NCBI RefSeq assembly: GCF_006715085.1
Contig: NZ_VFMM01000004.1
Span: forward strand, 496,001-560,000
Length of the DNA: 64,000 nt
Source: Kribbella jejuensis
GTDB lineage: Bacteria; Actinomycetota; Actinomycetes; Propionibacteriales; Kribbellaceae
Direction of reading: 5' to 3'
Each line of letters begins with the position of its first letter. Position 1 is the stretch's first letter. Shown here piece by piece: positions 52,806 to 62,539 of this stretch. The translations under genes and the position numbers were made by a program. The notes below the pieces were generated by a model that made no database searches, was not told where the DNA came from, and saw only the letters and a list, made by a program, of their open reading frames with translations.

Positions 52806-54302
52806 ATGAGAAGACTTTTCGTTGCGCTGGGCATCAGTGGGCTGGTCCTCGCGGTGCTGTCACCGCAGCCCGCGCTGAGCACCGGAGCACGGCTGACGGC
52901 GATCGCTGCCGCCAGCTGGCAGACCAATGCCAGCGTGCTCGGCCTGGCCGTTGCCAAGGGCAAGGTGTACGTCGGCGGCCGGTTCACCACGGTCCGTCCG
53001 CCCGGCGCGCCGGCCGGCACTCGCGAGGTGACCCGGACCTACCTGGCCGCGTTCGACGAGCGCACGGGAGCGCTCGATGCCGCGATGAACCACGAGCTGG
53101 ACGGATTCGTCTGGGCGGTGGTGGCCTCGCCCGACGGTTCCCGGGTGTACGTCGGGGGCGACTTCACCCGCGTCGACGGTCTGGTCCGGAACCGGCTCGC
53201 CGCCTTCGACACCGCGACCGGCCGGCTCGTCGCGAACATCGCGCCGCAGGTCTCGTACCGGGTGAAGGCGCTCGCGATCGGCCGGAACAGTCTGTACTTC
53301 GGTGGTTCCTTCGAGCAGGTGAACGGCGTGACCCGGAACCGGGTGGCCGCGATCAGTACCGTCACCGGCGCCCTGCTGCCGTGGAATCCGGACGCGGACG
53401 ACGACGTCTACGCGATCGATGTCGCCGACGACAACTCGAAGGTCTACGTGGGCGGGACGTTCTCGACGCTGCGCGGGACGGATCACTGGGCAGTTGCCAG
53501 CGTCAACACTTCCACCGGTGCGGCGCTGCCGTTCCCGGCCGCGTCCGCCGTACCGCTGCCGAACGACTCGTGCACCTCGCGGGTGAAGGACATCGAGACG
53601 TCCGGGAGCCGGGTCTTCTTCGCCGACGCCGGTGACGGCTGGGGCTGCTTCGACGGGACCTGGGCCGCGGACGTTGCCACCGGCAAGCTGCTGTGGAGGA
53701 GCAACTGCCTGGGCGCGACCGAGGCGCTGGCGATGGTCGACGGATGGCTGTTCAAGGGGTCGCACGCGCACAGTTGTCCGCACACGTTCGCCGACGGCAG
53801 CGGCACCCACTTCCTGCTGCTGCAGAATCCCGCGACCGGCGCCCTGGGGCCGTGGTTCCCGAACGCGAACGGCGGGCCGCCGACGTTGGTCGGTCCACTG
53901 GTCGCGGTCAGCGGCGGCAGCGACCTGTGGATCGGCGGCGACTTCACCGAGATCAACGGCGTCGGTCAGGAGGGCCTGACCCGGTTCACCAACTTCGGTC
54001 CCGGGGCCGCACCGCTGACCCCGCCGGCGCCGGCGCTGTCCAGCACCAGGGTCCATCGGGTGAACGCCACCGTCAGGGCATCGCTCGACAACGACGACAT
54101 ACGGCTCACGTACCGGCTGCTCCGCGGGCGGACGAACACCGTCGTCGCCGCGACCACGGTCAGCTCCTCGTTCTGGTACCGGCCCAGCATCACGCTCACC
54201 GACACCGCGGCGCCGTCCGGGACCACTCAGGCCTACCGGATCGAGGTCTTCGACGGACATCACGTCGTCCGCGGCGGCTACGCGACCGTCAGGGTGCGCT
54301 GA
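52806..54302 (+). CDS. Secreted beta-propeller protein, paralog 3
   Basis: A 498-residue exported protein, signal peptide MRRLFVALGISGLVLAVLS, with the full propeller pattern (WQTNASVLGLAVAKG, VYVGGDFTRVDG, LWIGGDFTEINGVGQEGLTRF) and the fibronectin-like end. It lacks LamG, like paralog 2. Its VRPPGAPAGTREV segment is closer to paralog 1 than to paralog 2. ATG 52806 has GGGAG 8 bases upstream. The 3' end overlaps the converging flippase gene by 14 bases. Confidence 0.82.
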   Translation: MRRLFVALGISGLVLAVLSPQPALSTGARLTAIAAASWQTNASVLGLAVAKGKVYVGGRFTTVRPPGAPAGTREVTRTYLAAFDERTGALDAAMNHELDGFVWAVVASPDGSRVYVGGDFTRVDGLVRNRLAAFDTATGRLVANIAPQVSYRVKALAIGRNSLYFGGSFEQVNGVTRNRVAAISTVTGALLPWNPDADDDVYAIDVADDNSKVYVGGTFSTLRGTDHWAVASVNTSTGAALPFPAASAVPLPNDSCTSRVKDIETSGSRVFFADAGDGWGCFDGTWAADVATGKLLWRSNCLGATEALAMVDGWLFKGSHAHSCPHTFADGSGTHFLLLQNPATGALGPWFPNANGGPPTLVGPLVAVSGGSDLWIGGDFTEINGVGQEGLTRFTNFGPGAAPLTPPAPALSSTRVHRVNATVRASLDNDDIRLTYRLLRGRTNTVVAATTVSSSFWYRPSITLTDTAAPSGTTQAYRIEVFDGHHVVRGGYATVRVR

Positions 54303-55557
54303 GCCGCCGGTGCGCGGCGATGGCACGGTGTGCCTCGTTCCACCACAGCAACAACGTGGCGAACGAGGCTCCGGCCAGCCCCCACGCCGCGCCCTTCGGG
54401 CCCCAGGCGTAGGCGCCGGTGATCCCGCAGGTGATCAGTACGACCGACGAGATCAGTCGGACCCGCAGGCCGCGGGTCGCTGCCGTCAGTGCGCGCAGGA
54501 TCGCGAAGGCGCCGGCGTTCGAGGCGCCGAGGGCCTGTAGCAGGATCACCGGGATCAGGACGGGGTGCGCCTGGTTCCAGACGCCCGGGCCGAGCAGCTC
54601 GCGGCCGACGACGGCCGGCAGCAGCAGGAAGATCGCGCCCCAGGCCAGTGCGCCGGCGCCGACGCCGAGTGAGATCGCCAGACCGACCAGCCACAGGCGG
54701 CGGTACGAGTGCCTCAAGGCCCGCGCGGCCTCGGGGACCGAGATCATCCGGATGCCCTGGTTCAGGACGTTCACCGGGCCGAGCAGGACCTGGGCGCCGC
54801 GGATGCCCGCGGTGGCGACCAACCCAGCGGCCGCGGTGATGCCGAGCATGTAGACCTGGATGGTGCCGGAGACGGCGAGCATCTCGCCGACGTACTTCGG
54901 GCTCAGGTCCCAGTTGCGTTTCACCCATTCCCGGATCAGCTGCCGGCGCGGGGCGACGCCTGCCTGGAAGCGGCCGGCGATCGCCGCGATCACCGCGCCG
55001 AGGCCCCAGGCGAACGTGAGGGTGAAGGCCGAGGTGGTCTTGGTGAGGTAGAGGCCGCCGAAGATCGCGAGCATGGCGAGTAGCCAGATCAGGTCGTTGA
55101 CGAAGGCTTTCTGCCCTTCGCCGACGACGAAGAAGGCCCAGCGCCACGCATCCTGTAGTAGCAGGCCGGGCATGGTGAGGGCGAAGGCGATGAGGACACC
55201 CTTTGACGGAACGCCCGGGACTGCGGCGATCAGGAGGCCCACCAACATGGCCAGGAGACCGCACAACATGGCGGTTGCCGTACTTGCCCGGACTGCTCGT
55301 TGCCACTCCGGGGTTCTGGTGCCGGAGTGGCGGACGGCCAGGGGTTCTGTGGAGACGGCTCTGGAGACGTTGAGGGCGATGGTGTAGCCGCCGAACGCGA
55401 GGGCGTACACGCCGAAGTCGGCGACCGTGCTCGAGCGCGCGACGACCACTCCGACGGCGAGGTTGCTCAGGCTGGAGAGCGCCTGGTCGGCCAAACCCCA
55501 GGTGGCGCGACCGGCCGGTCCGGCCAGCCGACGCAGCTTCGGCCGCCGGAACTTCAC
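54289..55557 (-). CDS. Polysaccharide flippase (Wzx/MATE-like), copy 1
   Basis: A 422-residue membrane protein with about 12-14 helices of the oligosaccharide flippase family. WGLADQALSSLSNLAVGVVVARSS at the start is the typical first helix pair, and the protein should move lipid-linked repeat units across the membrane. It resembles the second flippase at 61127-62539 in layout (LADQALSSLSNL versus IADQAVSSIGNF), so the two are paralogs. It lies 9 bases downstream of the WecG-type gene and ends the fucose operon. Confidence 0.85.
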   Translation of the reverse strand: MKFRRPKLRRLAGPAGRATWGLADQALSSLSNLAVGVVVARSSTVADFGVYALAFGGYTIALNVSRAVSTEPLAVRHSGTRTPEWQRAVRASTATAMLCGLLAMLVGLLIAAVPGVPSKGVLIAFALTMPGLLLQDAWRWAFFVVGEGQKAFVNDLIWLLAMLAIFGGLYLTKTTSAFTLTFAWGLGAVIAAIAGRFQAGVAPRRQLIREWVKRNWDLSPKYVGEMLAVSGTIQVYMLGITAAAGLVATAGIRGAQVLLGPVNVLNQGIRMISVPEAARALRHSYRRLWLVGLAISLGVGAGALAWGAIFLLLPAVVGRELLGPGVWNQAHPVLIPVILLQALGASNAGAFAILRALTAATRGLRVRLISSVVLITCGITGAYAWGPKGAAWGLAGASFATLLLWWNEAHRAIAAHRRLSAP

Positions 55558-55566
55558 CGGCTCACT

Positions 55567-56352
55567 CTAGAGGGCGCGTGGTGGATGGCGCAGGACGCCC
55601 AGGAGGAATCGCGGGATGCCGAGCACGTACCGCTTCCAGAGCCGCCGCGGCTCCTTGTACAGCCGGTAGCTCCACTCCAGTCCGGCGCGCTGCATCCAGC
55701 GCGGCGCGCGGTCCAGCCGGCCGGTGTGGAAGTCGAACGCCGCGCCGACGCCGATCAGGATGGCCGCGTTCAGCCGGTCGCGGTGCTCGGCCATCCAGCG
55801 CTCCTGTTTCGGCGCGCCGAGCCCCACCCAGACGATGTCCGGGCGCGCCTCGTTGAGCCGCGCGACGGTCTCCGCGTCCTCGGCCTCGGTCAGCGCCCGG
55901 TACGGCGGGCACTCGACGCCGACGACTTTCAACGCGGGGTGCCGTTGCTGGAACCGCTCCCGCAGCTCCTCGGCCACGCCGTCGGCGCCGCCGTAGAAGT
56001 ACTGCGTCCAGCCGCGCTCGGCGGCCTCGGCCAGCACCCGTTCGAGCAGGTCCGGCCCGGCGACCCGGTCCATCTGCTCGAAGCCGGCCTTCTTCCCGGC
56101 CCACACGAGCGGCATCCCGTCCGGGACGGTCAGCCCGGACGTGTTGTAGACCTCGGTCAGCCGCTCGTCGGCGCGGGCGTGCAGCAGCGCGTTCATGTCG
56201 GTGACGCAGACCAGCTGCCGCTCGCCACGCTCGATCCAGCCGGCGAAGGTCTGGACCGTGTGGTCGAGGTTCGTCACGCTGACGTGGATACCGAGAACGT
56301 CGACACGCTGCGCGACAGTGGAGGTTGTGGGCTCCGCGTGAAGGTCGGTCAT
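55567..56352 (-). CDS. WecG/TagA/CpsF family glycosyltransferase
   Basis: A 261-residue GT26 enzyme that adds a sugar (often ManNAc(A) or a related residue) to a polyprenyl-linked primer at the inner face of the membrane. Family motifs are clear: [12 protein letters not shown] near 52, [24 protein letters not shown] and [13 protein letters not shown]. The basic, aromatic C-terminus ([15 protein letters not shown]) is the usual membrane-association tail. Its ATG overlaps the gmd stop, and it is followed by the flippase in one operon. Confidence 0.88.
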   Translation of the reverse strand: MTDLHAEPTTSTVAQRVDVLGIHVSVTNLDHTVQTFAGWIERGERQLVCVTDMNALLHARADERLTEVYNTSGLTVPDGMPLVWAGKKAGFEQMDRVAGPDLLERVLAEAAERGWTQYFYGGADGVAEELRERFQQRHPALKVVGVECPPYRALTEAEDAETVARLNEARPDIVWVGLGAPKQERWMAEHRDRLNAAILIGVGAAFDFHTGRLDRAPRWMQRAGLEWSYRLYKEPRRLWKRYVLGIPRFLLGVLRHPPRAL

Positions 56353-57344
56353 CGGTCCTCTCCTTCCAGCCCTGACAACGCTGCGAGGTCGGCGTCGACC
56401 ATGATCCGGACGAGTTCGGGTACGTGCACCTGGGCCTTCCAGCCGAGTTCCACGGCGGCCTTGGTGGCGTCGCCGATCAGCGAGTCGACCTCGGTCGGCC
56501 GCTCGTAGCGTTGGTCGTGGTCGACGTACTGTTCCCAGTCCAGCCCGACGTGCTCGAACGCGAGCGAGACGAAGTCGCGCACGGAGTACGACGTACCGGT
56601 CGCGATCACGTAGTCCGCGGGGGTGTTGTGCTGCAGCATCCGCCACATGCCCTCGACGTACTCCGGGGCGTAGCCCCAGTCCCGGCACGCGTCCAGGTTG
56701 CCCAGGTACAACCGGTCCTGGCGCCCGGTCTTGATCGCCGCGACCGCGCGGGTGATCTTGCGGGTCACGAACGTCTCGCCGCGCCGCGGGGACTCGTGGT
56801 TGAACAAGATCCCGTTCACCGCGAACATGTCGTACGCCTCGCGGTAGTTCCGGGTCATCCAGTACCCGTAGAGCTTCGCGGCGCCGTACGGCGAGCGCGG
56901 GTAGAACGGGGTGTCCTCGTTCTGCGGCGGGGGCGTCGCGCCGAACATCTCCGAACTCGACGCCTGGTAGAACCGGCAGTCCAGCCCGATCATCCGGATC
57001 GCCTCGAGCAGCCGCGTCGTACCCATCCCGGTCGTGTCACCGGTGTACTCCGGCTCGTCGAAGCTCACCCGTACATGCGACTGCGCGGCCAGGTGGTACA
57101 CCTCGGCCGGCTGGATCGCCGCCAGCAGCGTGACGAGCCGCGACCCGTCGGTCAGATCGCCGTAGTGCAGGAACAGCCGCTGGTCCTGCGCGTGCGGATC
57201 CTCGTACAGATGGTCGATCCGCTTCGTATTGAAGGTCGAAGCGCGGCGGATCAGGCCGTGCACCTCATACCCCTTGGACAGCAGCAACTCGGCCAGATAG
57301 GAACCGTCCTGGCCGGTGATACCGGTGATGAAGGCCTTCTTCAT
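56349..57344 (-). CDS. gmd: GDP-mannose 4,6-dehydratase
   Basis: A 331-residue extended SDR that turns GDP-mannose into GDP-4-keto-6-deoxymannose, the first step to GDP-L-fucose. [16 protein letters not shown] binds NADP; SSSEMFG supplies the Ser/Thr-Glu pair, and [10 protein letters not shown] the catalytic Tyr and Lys. [16 protein letters not shown] is the family's signature loop. It is locked by 4-base overlaps between fcl and the WecG-type gene. Substrate specificity is firm from the motifs. Confidence 0.95.
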   Translation of the reverse strand: MKKAFITGITGQDGSYLAELLLSKGYEVHGLIRRASTFNTKRIDHLYEDPHAQDQRLFLHYGDLTDGSRLVTLLAAIQPAEVYHLAAQSHVRVSFDEPEYTGDTTGMGTTRLLEAIRMIGLDCRFYQASSSEMFGATPPPQNEDTPFYPRSPYGAAKLYGYWMTRNYREAYDMFAVNGILFNHESPRRGETFVTRKITRAVAAIKTGRQDRLYLGNLDACRDWGYAPEYVEGMWRMLQHNTPADYVIATGTSYSVRDFVSLAFEHVGLDWEQYVDHDQRYERPTEVDSLIGDATKAAVELGWKAQVHVPELVRIMVDADLAALSGLEGEDR

Positions 57345-58279
57345 GCGGTGCGCTCCAAGCTCTCCACATACCAGCGGTAGGTGGCGGCCACACCGTCTTC
57401 CAACGAAATCGAGGGCTTCCAACCCAGCGCCTGCAGCCGGCTCACGTCGAGCAGCTTGCGCGGCGTGCCGTCCGGCTTGGACAGATCGTTGCTGATCGCA
57501 CCGGTGTAGCCCACGGTCCGGGCGACCAACTCGGCCAGCTCGCGGATCGTCACGTCCGCGCCGACCCCGACGTTGATCGGCTCCGGTTCGTCGTAGTGCT
57601 CCAGCAGGTGCAGACACGCATCGGCCAGGTCGTCGACATGCAGGAACTCCCGGCGCGGTGTGCCACTCCCCCACAGCACGACTTCCTCCGCGGCGGTCGT
57701 CTTGGCTTCGTGGAAGCGGCGGATCAGCGCGGGCAGCACATGCGAGCTGGTCGGGTCGAAGTTGTCGTTCGGCCCGTACAGGTTGGTCGGCATCGCCGAG
57801 ATCCAGCGCAGACCGTACTGCCGGCGGACCGCCTGGACCTGCATGATCCCGGCGATCTTCGCGATCGCGTACGCGTCGTTGGTCGGCTCCAGCTCCCCGG
57901 TCAGCAGACTCGACTCGCGGATCGGCTGCTCGGCGTACTTCGGGTAGATACACGACGAACCCAGGAACAGCAGCCGCGGCGTGCGGACCTCGAGGGCGGC
58001 GTCCATCAGGTTCACCTGGATGCGCAGGTTGTCGCTGAGGAACTCCGTCGGATGGTCCCGGTTCGCGAGGATGCCACCGACCCGCGCCGCCGCGTCGATG
58101 ACAGTGACCGGCCGATGTTCGCGCAGGAACGCGAACGTCTGCTCACGATCCCGCAGATCCAGCTCCGCCGATGACGCGCCGATCAGATTCGTGTACCCGG
58201 CCGCGTCCAAGCGCCGCCAGATCGCCGAACCGACCAGACCACGATGGCCGGCCACATACACCGGTGCATGAAAATCCAT
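57341..58279 (-). CDS. fcl: GDP-L-fucose synthase
   Basis: A 312-residue SDR that epimerises and reduces GDP-4-keto-6-deoxymannose to GDP-L-fucose. [12 protein letters not shown] is the cofactor loop, [13 protein letters not shown] the substrate region, YAIAKIAG the YxxxK pair and [11 protein letters not shown] the epimerase signature. Together with gmd it shows that the polymer contains L-fucose or a related 6-deoxyhexose. Its ATG shares one base with the stop of the initiating sugar transferase gene, so it is second in the operon. Confidence 0.94.
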   Translation of the reverse strand: MDFHAPVYVAGHRGLVGSAIWRRLDAAGYTNLIGASSAELDLRDREQTFAFLREHRPVTVIDAAARVGGILANRDHPTEFLSDNLRIQVNLMDAALEVRTPRLLFLGSSCIYPKYAEQPIRESSLLTGELEPTNDAYAIAKIAGIMQVQAVRRQYGLRWISAMPTNLYGPNDNFDPTSSHVLPALIRRFHEAKTTAAEEVVLWGSGTPRREFLHVDDLADACLHLLEHYDEPEPINVGVGADVTIRELAELVARTVGYTGAISNDLSKPDGTPRKLLDVSRLQALGWKPSISLEDGVAATYRWYVESLERTA

Positions 58280-59754
58280 TAATAAGCTCCCGCGCCGTAG
58301 ATCACCGCGCGCACGGTCTTCCAGAGAATCAGCAGATCCAGCGTCATCGACCAGTTGTCGACATACCGCAAGTCCAGACGGACCGACTCGTCCCACGACA
58401 GGTCGCTGCGGCCACTGACCTGCCACAGACCTGTCATGCCGGGCTTCACCAGCATCCGCCGCGAGTCGTCCGCGGCATACAGCGCGACCTCCTCGGCCAG
58501 CGGCGGTCGCGGCCCGACCAGCGACATGTCACCGCGCAACACGTTGAACAACTGCGGCAACTCGTCCAGCGAGAACCGGCGGATCCACCGACCCATCGGC
58601 GTCATCCGCGGATCGTTGCGCATCTTGAAAATCACGCCGTTGCCGTCGCTCAACGCATACAGGTCACTGAGCCGCTGCTCGGCGTCGACGTACATGCTGC
58701 GGAACTTCAACATCGTGAACTCGACACCGGCACGCCCCACGCGCTGCTGGCGGAACAACACCGGCCCGGCGCTGGTCAGCTTCACCGCGAGCGCCAGCCC
58801 GATCAGCACCGGCGACAACAACACGATGATGCCCAGAGCAACCACACGGTCGAAGACAGCCTTCATCAGGTGCGGACCGCCGCTGACCGACGGCCGCTCC
58901 AGATGCAGCAGCGACAACCCAGCCACCGGGCGCACCGAGATCCGCGGACCGGCCACCTCGATAATGCCCGGCGAGACGATCAACTCCACGCCACGCTGTT
59001 CGAGCGCCCAGGACAGCCGGCGCAGCGACTGACCGGCCAACTCCGGGTCGGTCGCGATCGCCACCACCTCGACGGCGTGCCGGTCGGCGGCCGCCAGGAT
59101 GTCGGGCTCGTCCAGGGCCTCGACCTCACCGGACTCACCGCGCGGGCGGCACGTCGCCACCACCCGGTAACCATCGGTCGGGCGGCTCTCCAAGTGCTCA
59201 CACAGAGTCGCGGCCGGGCCACTTCGCCCGACCACGAGAACCCTGTGCATGCACCGACCTCGCACGCGGTGCCGGTGCAGGTCCTTCCGCAGCGCGTACC
59301 GCAGCAGCAAGGCGGAACCGACCATCACCGGAATCGCCAGCACCACGAACCCGCGGGCGATCTCGGCCTTGGTCACGTACGACGTCATCGCGACCGCCGC
59401 GGTCAGCCCGACGCCGGCCCGGATCAGCGAGCGGAACTCGTCCGGCCCGGCGCCGAAGAACCGGGGGTCGTATCCCTTGGAGAGGCCGACGACGGCGACC
59501 CAGGCCAGCGGCAACAGGCTGCTGACGACGAGATAACTGGAGCCGACGTGGTACCCGAAGCGGGTCAGCAGCGCGATCGAGACGCCGAGCATCGCCGCGA
59601 GCAGGTCCCCACCCACCGCGGCCCAGCGATACACCCCGACCCAGCGTGGTTCGGTCGACCGCGACGGCAACGGAACGATCGCCGGCACCTCGTGCGGGAC
59701 AACCCAGAGCGGCCGACGGCTGTCTACAGCGTCCGGCGCTTCTGCTCCGCTCAC
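58279..59754 (-). CDS. Initiating polyprenyl glycosylphosphotransferase (WbaP/WcaJ type)
   Basis: A 491-residue enzyme that moves a sugar-1-phosphate to undecaprenyl phosphate and so starts repeat-unit assembly. Four or five N-terminal helices precede a CoA-binding-like domain (about 150-270) and the catalytic bacterial sugar transferase domain (about 285-491), with LKFRSMYVDAE, FSLDELPQLFNVLRGDM, LVGPRPPL and KPGMTGLWQVSGRS. GTG 59754 is preceded by GAGGGG at fair spacing. It is the first gene of the five-gene operon that includes fcl, gmd, the WecG-type gene and a flippase. Confidence 0.92.
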   Translation of the reverse strand: MSGAEAPDAVDSRRPLWVVPHEVPAIVPLPSRSTEPRWVGVYRWAAVGGDLLAAMLGVSIALLTRFGYHVGSSYLVVSSLLPLAWVAVVGLSKGYDPRFFGAGPDEFRSLIRAGVGLTAAVAMTSYVTKAEIARGFVVLAIPVMVGSALLLRYALRKDLHRHRVRGRCMHRVLVVGRSGPAATLCEHLESRPTDGYRVVATCRPRGESGEVEALDEPDILAAADRHAVEVVAIATDPELAGQSLRRLSWALEQRGVELIVSPGIIEVAGPRISVRPVAGLSLLHLERPSVSGGPHLMKAVFDRVVALGIIVLLSPVLIGLALAVKLTSAGPVLFRQQRVGRAGVEFTMLKFRSMYVDAEQRLSDLYALSDGNGVIFKMRNDPRMTPMGRWIRRFSLDELPQLFNVLRGDMSLVGPRPPLAEEVALYAADDSRRMLVKPGMTGLWQVSGRSDLSWDESVRLDLRYVDNWSMTLDLLILWKTVRAVIYGAGAY

Positions 59755-59945
59755 AGCGGCCCCTCGTTCCCTCCTGCAACGGCCCCGTCACTAACAGTGT
59801 CCGGCGCGGCGTGCAGCGTGTCCTTGTTCACCCGCGCGTCGTCGCCGAGTCACCGAAGATTACTACGAGGTCGGGGCGTCAGCGACGCAGGGGACATCCA
59901 CTTGTCAAGAAGTTTCGACAAGGACGATCAGCCCGGCAAGGTTCC
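59755..59945. other. Intergenic region before the initiating transferase
   Basis: 191 bases with lower GC. On the minus strand it contains TAATCT (59862-59857) as a possible -10 for the operon below, and a short CTTGTC/GACAAG inverted repeat (59901-59922) just after the upstream glycosyltransferase gene that may act as a weak terminator. No gene with a ribosome site was found. Confidence 0.4.
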
Positions 59946-61130
59946 TCAGCGGAGCTCGGTCGCGTCCAGGAAGTCGGTGAGGCGGCGCCCGACGACTTCG
60001 CGGGAGAACTCGGTTTCGGCACGAAGCCGCGCGGCGGCGGCCATCGCCGTCCGGCGACCCTCGTCCTGGAGGGTCTCGATGAGTACGCCGGCTGCTGTCT
60101 CGGCGTCGTCGAGCGGCCAGAACTGACCCTCGACACCGGGGCGGACCATCTCCGGGATGCCGCCGACGGCGCCGGCCAGGACCGGTAGCCCGGCGGCCAT
60201 GGCCTCGAGTAGTGCGATCGGCAGGTTCTCGATGATCGCGGTGTGGCAGTAGAGGCGGTGGCCGGGCAGCAGCGCGGGCGGGTCGGCCTGGTAGCCGAGG
60301 AAGCGGACCTGGTCGCCGATGCCGTGGCCGTCGGCGCGGGCCTCGAGCGCGCGGCGGTCGGGGCCGCTGCCGATGATGTCGAGCGTGTACCGGTGCCCGC
60401 GGCGGGCGGCGGCGCCGAGGACGTCGATCAGGTACGCGTGGTTCTTGCGGGACTCCAGGAACCCGACCGTGATCAGATCCGCTGGGTCGGTGGTCGGCGC
60501 AGCCGTCGACGCGCTCACCGGGTTCGGGACGACGACGGACGGCACGTTCCGCAGTGCCGGGATCCGCTCCTCCAGCACCGAGCGCGCGAAGTCGGACACA
60601 TAGACGATGCCGTCGAGCCGCGGCAGCAAGGACTCCTCGTACGCACGGATCGAGCGGTACAGCCGGCCACCCTCGGGGAGCTCGCCCTTGCCCGCCCACT
60701 CGTCGGCCTGCGACACGTTCAGGTGCGCGGCCATCACCACCGGCTGCGTCGTCCGGGCACGCATCGCGGCCCCCGCGGACACCGGGCACTGGGTGTAGAT
60801 GACGGCATTCGGATTGCCGGCAATCCGCTGCTCGAGCGCCTTCTGCAGGTAGTAGGCGTGCCAGTACCGGTACCACCAGACGCCGGCCGGCTTGCTGACC
60901 GGGCGGATCGCGAGGCGGGCGCCGAACATCGGCTTCATCGTCAGCGACCGCAGCGAGAACGGGCTGATCACGCTCGCCGGCCGGGACGCGTCGTCCAGGT
61001 ATTCGTGGAACGTGCGCACGTGACTCTGCAGCCCCGACGTACCGGTCGGCCGCATGGGCGTCGCGATGACGATCTCGCGATCCGCTCCCACGACGACCGG
61101 CTTGCCTGCGCTCTTCGTCTGCTCGCTCAT
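59946..61130 (-). CDS. GT4 glycosyltransferase
   Basis: A 394-residue GT-B transferase. The acceptor half has PTGTSGLQSHVRTF near 30, and the donor half VGFLESRKNHAYLI, IGSGPDRRALEARA and ENLPIALLEAMAAGLPVL, giving the E-x7-E site. It probably adds a later sugar to the repeat unit. It starts in an ATGA overlap with the second flippase and is the last gene of a second operon that enters from beyond the window. Confidence 0.88.
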   Translation of the reverse strand: MSEQTKSAGKPVVVGADREIVIATPMRPTGTSGLQSHVRTFHEYLDDASRPASVISPFSLRSLTMKPMFGARLAIRPVSKPAGVWWYRYWHAYYLQKALEQRIAGNPNAVIYTQCPVSAGAAMRARTTQPVVMAAHLNVSQADEWAGKGELPEGGRLYRSIRAYEESLLPRLDGIVYVSDFARSVLEERIPALRNVPSVVVPNPVSASTAAPTTDPADLITVGFLESRKNHAYLIDVLGAAARRGHRYTLDIIGSGPDRRALEARADGHGIGDQVRFLGYQADPPALLPGHRLYCHTAIIENLPIALLEAMAAGLPVLAGAVGGIPEMVRPGVEGQFWPLDDAETAAGVLIETLQDEGRRTAMAAAARLRAETEFSREVVGRRLTDFLDATELR

Positions 61131-62539
61131 ACCGCCGCACTCTCTTCCGGGGTCGCGACGTGTTGGCGTCGCGCCTTCACCAGCCGGCTCCACCAGACGC
61201 CGATCCCGAGCACCGAGGCGATCGCCGAACCCCACACGACGCCCTGTGCCTGCCAGAACACGCCGCTGAGCGTGGCCAGTACGACGAACATCGTGGTGAC
61301 GGCGATCTGGCACTGCATGGTCTGATCCGCGCGCCCGAGCGCCCGCAGTCCCGCCGACGGCCCGACGTACAGGCAACCGGCGGCCGCGCTGATTATCACG
61401 CCCAGCACCAGCGCGTGGGCGTCGCGCCACACACTGCCCAGGACGACCTCACCGAGGCCGAGCGGGAAGACGACCAGGATCACCAGGCCCCACGACAAGG
61501 CGATCGCCGACAGTCCACCACTCAGCAGGGCGCACAACCGCCACAACACGTGGGTGCCACGCGCCAGCGCCCGCGCCGCTTCGGGTACGGCGACCTGGCC
61601 GACGCCCATCAGCAGCGCCGCGACCGGGCCGATCAGCATCTCGGCTCCGCGGATCGCACCGGCCGCGGCGAGCCCACCACTGGCCGCGACGATCAGCGTG
61701 CGGATCTGACCACCTGCTCCGAGGACGACGTTCTCGACCAGGAAGCGCAGTCCGAGATCGCTGTGGCTGCGCATCCAGCCGACCGCACCCGCCGGACGCG
61801 GCATCACCCCGGACTGCCGGATCCCGTACAGGCCGGCGACCGCCGCCGTCCCGCCGAAGGTGAGCAGGGCGGCGGTGATGCCGAAGTCCAGGTAGCGACC
61901 GGCGAACAGGACTGTCAACATGAGGACTGTCCACAAGGCGTCGTTCGCGAACGTCTTCGCGCCCTGGCCGGCGGAGAAGAACGCGGAGCGCCAGCTGTCC
62001 TGCAACGTCAACCCGGGCAGAACGATGCCCAGGGCAATGAAAGCGGCACCCGGCTCGGAGTGCGGCGTCATCAGCCGCAGGACGATCCCGATCAGTACGC
62101 AGATCAGACCGCCGGCGATTCCGACCAGCAGCGCGACGCCGCCGGCCGCGGCGACGGCCTGCCGGCGGTCACTGCGCCCCGACACGCTGAACCGCACCAT
62201 CAGGGCGTCTGTCGACAACGCGCGCGAGCAGTTCAATGCCACCGAGTACGCGAGGAACGCGAGCCCGAGCGCGCCGAGTCCAGTTGCCCCGAGCAACCGG
62301 GCGACGAAGACCCCGAGCAGGAAGTTGCCGATGCTCGACACCGCCTGGTCGGCAATCCCCCACCCCAGCCGCCCGGCAACACCGCGGCGCCCCGGCTGAA
62401 CCGAGGGCGCCGCGGAAACCCGCAGGCCTGGCTCGGCCGGCGGACCCGACTCGACCCCCTGACTCGGCTCGACCGGCAGGCCCGGCTCGACCGGCTCGGG
62501 TGAGCGGCCGGCGGCGTGGCGGCCGTGGTTGGCGGTCAT
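61127..62539 (-). CDS. Polysaccharide flippase (Wzx/MATE-like), copy 2
   Basis: A 470-residue oligosaccharide flippase with about 12-14 helices and a long disordered N-terminal extension of some 55 residues, rich in Pro/Glu/Gly (EPVEPGLPVEPSQGV), that copy 1 lacks. The membrane part opens WGIADQAVSSIGNFLLGVFVA, parallel to copy 1. Two flippases in one locus suggest two different lipid-linked substrates or two polymers. It overlaps both neighbours by ATGA, so it is made together with the pyruvyl transferase and the GT4 enzyme. Confidence 0.85.
   Translation of the reverse strand: MTANHGRHAAGRSPEPVEPGLPVEPSQGVESGPPAEPGLRVSAAPSVQPGRRGVAGRLGWGIADQAVSSIGNFLLGVFVARLLGATGLGALGLAFLAYSVALNCSRALSTDALMVRFSVSGRSDRRQAVAAAGGVALLVGIAGGLICVLIGIVLRLMTPHSEPGAAFIALGIVLPGLTLQDSWRSAFFSAGQGAKTFANDALWTVLMLTVLFAGRYLDFGITAALLTFGGTAAVAGLYGIRQSGVMPRPAGAVGWMRSHSDLGLRFLVENVVLGAGGQIRTLIVAASGGLAAAGAIRGAEMLIGPVAALLMGVGQVAVPEAARALARGTHVLWRLCALLSGGLSAIALSWGLVILVVFPLGLGEVVLGSVWRDAHALVLGVIISAAAGCLYVGPSAGLRALGRADQTMQCQIAVTTMFVVLATLSGVFWQAQGVVWGSAIASVLGIGVWWSRLVKARRQHVATPEESAAV

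Noticed and set aside
48868-54302. Beta-propeller genes as PQQ-dependent dehydrogenases
   Set aside because: The repeats lack PQQ-binding residues and heme motifs, and conserved GGDF..NG repeats fit structural propellers better.
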